A DNA stretch of 64,000 nucleotides, taken from JALHSW01 sp963720675. Its GTDB lineage: Bacteria; Actinomycetota; Acidimicrobiia; IMCC26256; PALSA-555. The stretch is taken from the NCBI GenBank assembly GCA_963720675.1, contig CAVRGH010000003.1, forward strand, positions 124,001 to 188,000, given 5' to 3'. The notes beneath the pieces were generated by a model. It saw only the letters and a list, made by a program, of their open reading frames with translations. It had not been told where the DNA came from and made no database searches. The position numbers were made by a program, and so were the translations under genes. How positions within the stretch are numbered: the first letter of the stretch is position 1; the number at the start of each line of letters is the position of its first letter. Of this stretch, positions 62,129 to 64,000 are shown one piece after another.

Positions 62129-62174
62129 GGACCTGCGTCTCTCACCCCGGCATAGCAGGGTGAGAGACGCATCC
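62129..62174 (-). repeat. 46-bp palindromic element, family 2, copy D (inverted)
   Basis: GCGTCTCTCACCC (62135-62147) pairs with GGGTGAGAGACGC (62158-62170) perfectly. The GGACCT start and GCATCC end show it is reversed relative to copies B and C. It sits 3 bp downstream of the MFS-cNMP gene stop. Confidence 0.85.
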
Positions 62175-62177
62175 GGG

Positions 62178-63813
62178 TCAGGCGGCGTCGCGCCGGCCGT
62201 CCGCGATGCGGCGGGCGACGGACGCGGTCGGTTCGTGGCCGGTCAGCGCGATCAGGAAGTCCTCGCGCTCGAGCGCGTACAGGGTGACGTCGGTGCGGGC
62301 CTTCACGGTCGCCGTGCGCGGCACGTCGTGCAGCAGCGCGATCTCGCCGAACCCTTCACCCCGACCGAGCACCGCGACGCGCTCGTCGTCCCTCAGCACC
62401 TCGACCTCCCCCGTCGGCGATCGCGAAGTACTGGTCGCCCCGGTCGCCTGCCCGCACGACGACGGTTCCGGCCGCGACCTCCCGGGACGTGAGCGCCCCC
62501 GCCAACGCCTCGAGCGACGAGGTCGGCAGCGGCTCGAAGATCGGCAACCGCCGCAGGAGCGCGAGCTCGACGATCGGCACCTGGGCGGCCTCGTCGACGG
62601 CCAGCACCGCACCGAACCGAACCGCCGCGAGCGCCGCCACCAACACGCCGACGCCGATCAGCGCGGCTTCGGGGCCGCCGAGCGCCACGAGCACGGGGAC
62701 GACGACCGCACCCAGCGCGAGCCCCAACATCGCGAGACCCTCGGCGATGCCGAACACTCGCGACACGACGTGTGGTGGTGACGAGCGCAGCAAGAGGGTG
62801 CGCGCACCGAGGTCGAGCACCGCTCGTCCGCCGCCGGCGATCACGAGGAGGGCAAACGCTGCCGCGGTGCTCGGCGCCGCGCCGAGCACGATCAGGGCCG
62901 CGCCCCAGGTGAGCGCGCCACCCACGACCGCGGGAGCGAGGCGGCGACCGCCGACGAGCAGGACGGCGGCGGAGATCCCGATGAGGCCGCCTGCCCCGAA
63001 GGCGGCTTCGAGGTAGCCCGCGCCACTCGGACCGAGGTCCAGCAGGTCGAGCGCGAGCACCACCGCGAGGAGGTCGATCGCACCCCACGCGACGTGCTCC
63101 AACCCGAGGAACCCCACCATGAGGCGCGCCGGCTGGTGGTCGAGGAGCGTTCGGAATCCCTCGGTCACCTCACGTGCGCCGCGCGCGGCCAGGTCGTCGG
63201 CCGCGGTCCGGCGCGGGTCGGGGTCGCTCGCCCGCAACGGTGCGATCGCGGCGGCCCCCAGCGCGAGCAGCACTGCCATGGTGGCGAACACCGTCCCGAC
63301 GTCGGCGACCGCGAGGAGCAGCCCGGCGATCGCCGGCGCGATCAACACCGACGAGTTCTCGATCCACCCCGAGCTCACCATCGCGGCCATGAGCTCGCGT
63401 GGTGATCGCGACATCGCGGGAGTCAGCACGGCCTGGGTCGGGCGGCTCACGGTGAACGCCATGGTCGCGATCGCGGCCGAGCCGTACGCAACGAGGTCCG
63501 GACCCCCGAGGAGCAGCACCGCGGCCGTCGTCGCGAGCGCGAGCGCCTGCGCGGTGTAGCCCGCCGTCTGCACCTTCGTCGGCGCGGCCCGGTCGGCGAG
63601 CGTGCCGAGGAAGGGCGCGACGAGCGCCGCCGGGAGGAGCTGGACGACGGAGACGATCCCCGCCTCCGTCGCGCCGCCGCGCTCGAACGCGAACACGAGC
63701 ATCGCGATCCAGACGGCGTGCTCGGCGAGGTTGAACGCCGCGAACCCGCCCTGGGCGCGCCGCAGGTCGGGATTGCGCAGCACGGCGCGCAGGGTCTCCC
63801 GCGAGCGGCTCAT
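62178..63813 (-). CDS. MFS transporter with C-terminal cyclic-nucleotide-binding domain (frameshifted)
   Basis: A membrane protein with about ten to twelve helices, beginning 'DLRRAQGGFAAFNLAEHAVWIAMLVFAFERGGATEAGIVSVVQLLPAALVAPFLGTLADR' (MFS motif A region), then a cytoplasmic cNMP domain: 'LPIFEPLPTSSLEALAGAL', 'REVAAGTVVVRAGDRGDQYFAIADG', break, 'EVEVLRDDERVAVLGRGEGFGEIALLHDVPRTATVKA'. The last is the phosphate-binding cassette ('GEIALL..PRTATV'). The break is one extra C in the CCCCC run 62408-62412. The transporter may respond to cAMP or similar nucleotides. Cargo unknown. Confidence 0.85.
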
Positions 63814-63825
63814 CCCGATCGGTGC

Positions 63826-64000
63826 CTACGACCGATGCTTGCGGCGATATCGCACTGCAGCGATCGCTCCTGCGATCACCGCGCCCGACGCGAGGACGAT
63901 CGCTCCGTTCCGCAGGAGGATCTTGGTGCGGTCGCTGCCGTCGTCCGCGCCTTCCGTGGCTTCGACGTCGTCGAGCGAGATCTCGCGGTGGCCGCCGGTC
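63826..64000 (-). CDS. membrane protein, C-terminal part only
   Basis: Only the last 57 residues lie in the window. 'GGHREISLDDVEATEGADDGSDRTKILLRNGAIVLASGAVIAGAIAAVRYRRKHRS' shows an acidic stretch, one membrane helix and a basic tail, so the C-terminus probably faces the cytoplasm. The rest lies beyond the right edge. No family can be assigned. The MFS-cNMP gene starts 12 bp downstream on the same strand and may be in the same operon. Confidence 0.55.
   Translation of the reverse strand, partial: TGGHREISLDDVEATEGADDGSDRTKILLRNGAIVLASGAVIAGAIAAVRYRRKHRS

Noticed and set aside
37905..62174. Palindromic elements considered as a CRISPR array
   Set aside because: Copies lie far apart, at gene ends, without spacers or regular spacing and without cas genes.
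1..64000. tRNA, rRNA, riboswitch, prophage or insertion sequence
   Set aside because: No clover-leaf, rRNA, transposase or integrase signature was seen by eye; a tRNAscan and Rfam scan would settle it.

Overview
The window is very GC-rich actinobacterial chromosome, with GTG/TTG starts, TGA as the usual stop and dense gene packing with ATGA/GTGA/TGATG stop-start overlaps. Gene content points to an Acidimicrobiia-like lineage: four LLM-class flavin/F420-type oxidoreductases, a PPOX-family protein, tandem TIM-barrel amidohydrolases, SDRs, a crotonase, a MaoC/hotdog-type thioesterase, actinobacterial WYL regulators and DrrA/DrrB-type ABC exporters. This is inference from families, not a computed placement. 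No rRNA, tRNA, CRISPR array, transposase, phage gene or attachment site was recognised. Once the genes below are placed, no gene-free stretch longer than about 300 bases remains.

Layout. 0-2.5 kb: minus-strand operon (sulfotransferase, HAD phosphatase, acetolactate decarboxylase, degenerate HD protein). 2.5-8 kb: F420-type oxidoreductase, translational GTPase TypA/BipA, a small charged protein, HAD, SDR, DUF2889. 8-17 kb: bifunctional penicillin-binding protein, an ABC exporter pair, thioesterase, TauD-type dioxygenase, PPOX protein and two aldo/keto reductases. 17-25 kb: secreted duplicated protein, NYN-LOTUS RNase-like protein, medium-chain reductase, crotonase, a degenerate S13 carboxypeptidase, alpha/beta hydrolase and another LLM oxidoreductase. 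25-28.3 kb: a coupled operon of two WYL regulators and an ADP-ribosylglycohydrolase-phosphatase fusion. 28-35 kb: hydrolase, M23 lipoprotein, PDZ protein, LtrA-like membrane protein and a beta-helix protein, the last two badly frameshifted. 35-38 kb: tandem amidohydrolases. 39-41.2 kb: LLM oxidoreductase, then a redoxin gene read through an in-frame UGA. 41-49 kb: PAS/GGDEF/EAL protein, VOC protein, LLM oxidoreductase, UbiA prenyltransferase, saccharopine-dehydrogenase-like reductase. 49-64 kb: second ABC exporter, Rieske/START-like pair, methyltransferase, two sterol-desaturase-family proteins, diguanylate cyclase, glycosidase, TMEM175-like channel, SDR and an MFS-cNMP fusion.

The strongest unusual signal is at 39986-41056. 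A thioredoxin-fold redoxin has UGA exactly where its relatives have the first cysteine of a C-G-C motif, and a 17-nt hairpin of SECIS-like geometry lies 14 nt downstream. This reads as a selenoprotein. Other notable items are a discrete 46-bp palindromic element in four copies at gene 3' ends, a second two-copy palindromic element that follows LLM oxidoreductase genes, and the WYL-WYL-ARH/phosphatase operon.

Caution: more than a dozen genes carry single-base frameshifts, several in G/C homopolymer runs. That pattern suggests residual long-read assembly error rather than true pseudogenes. Such genes are given as one span with the break point stated.
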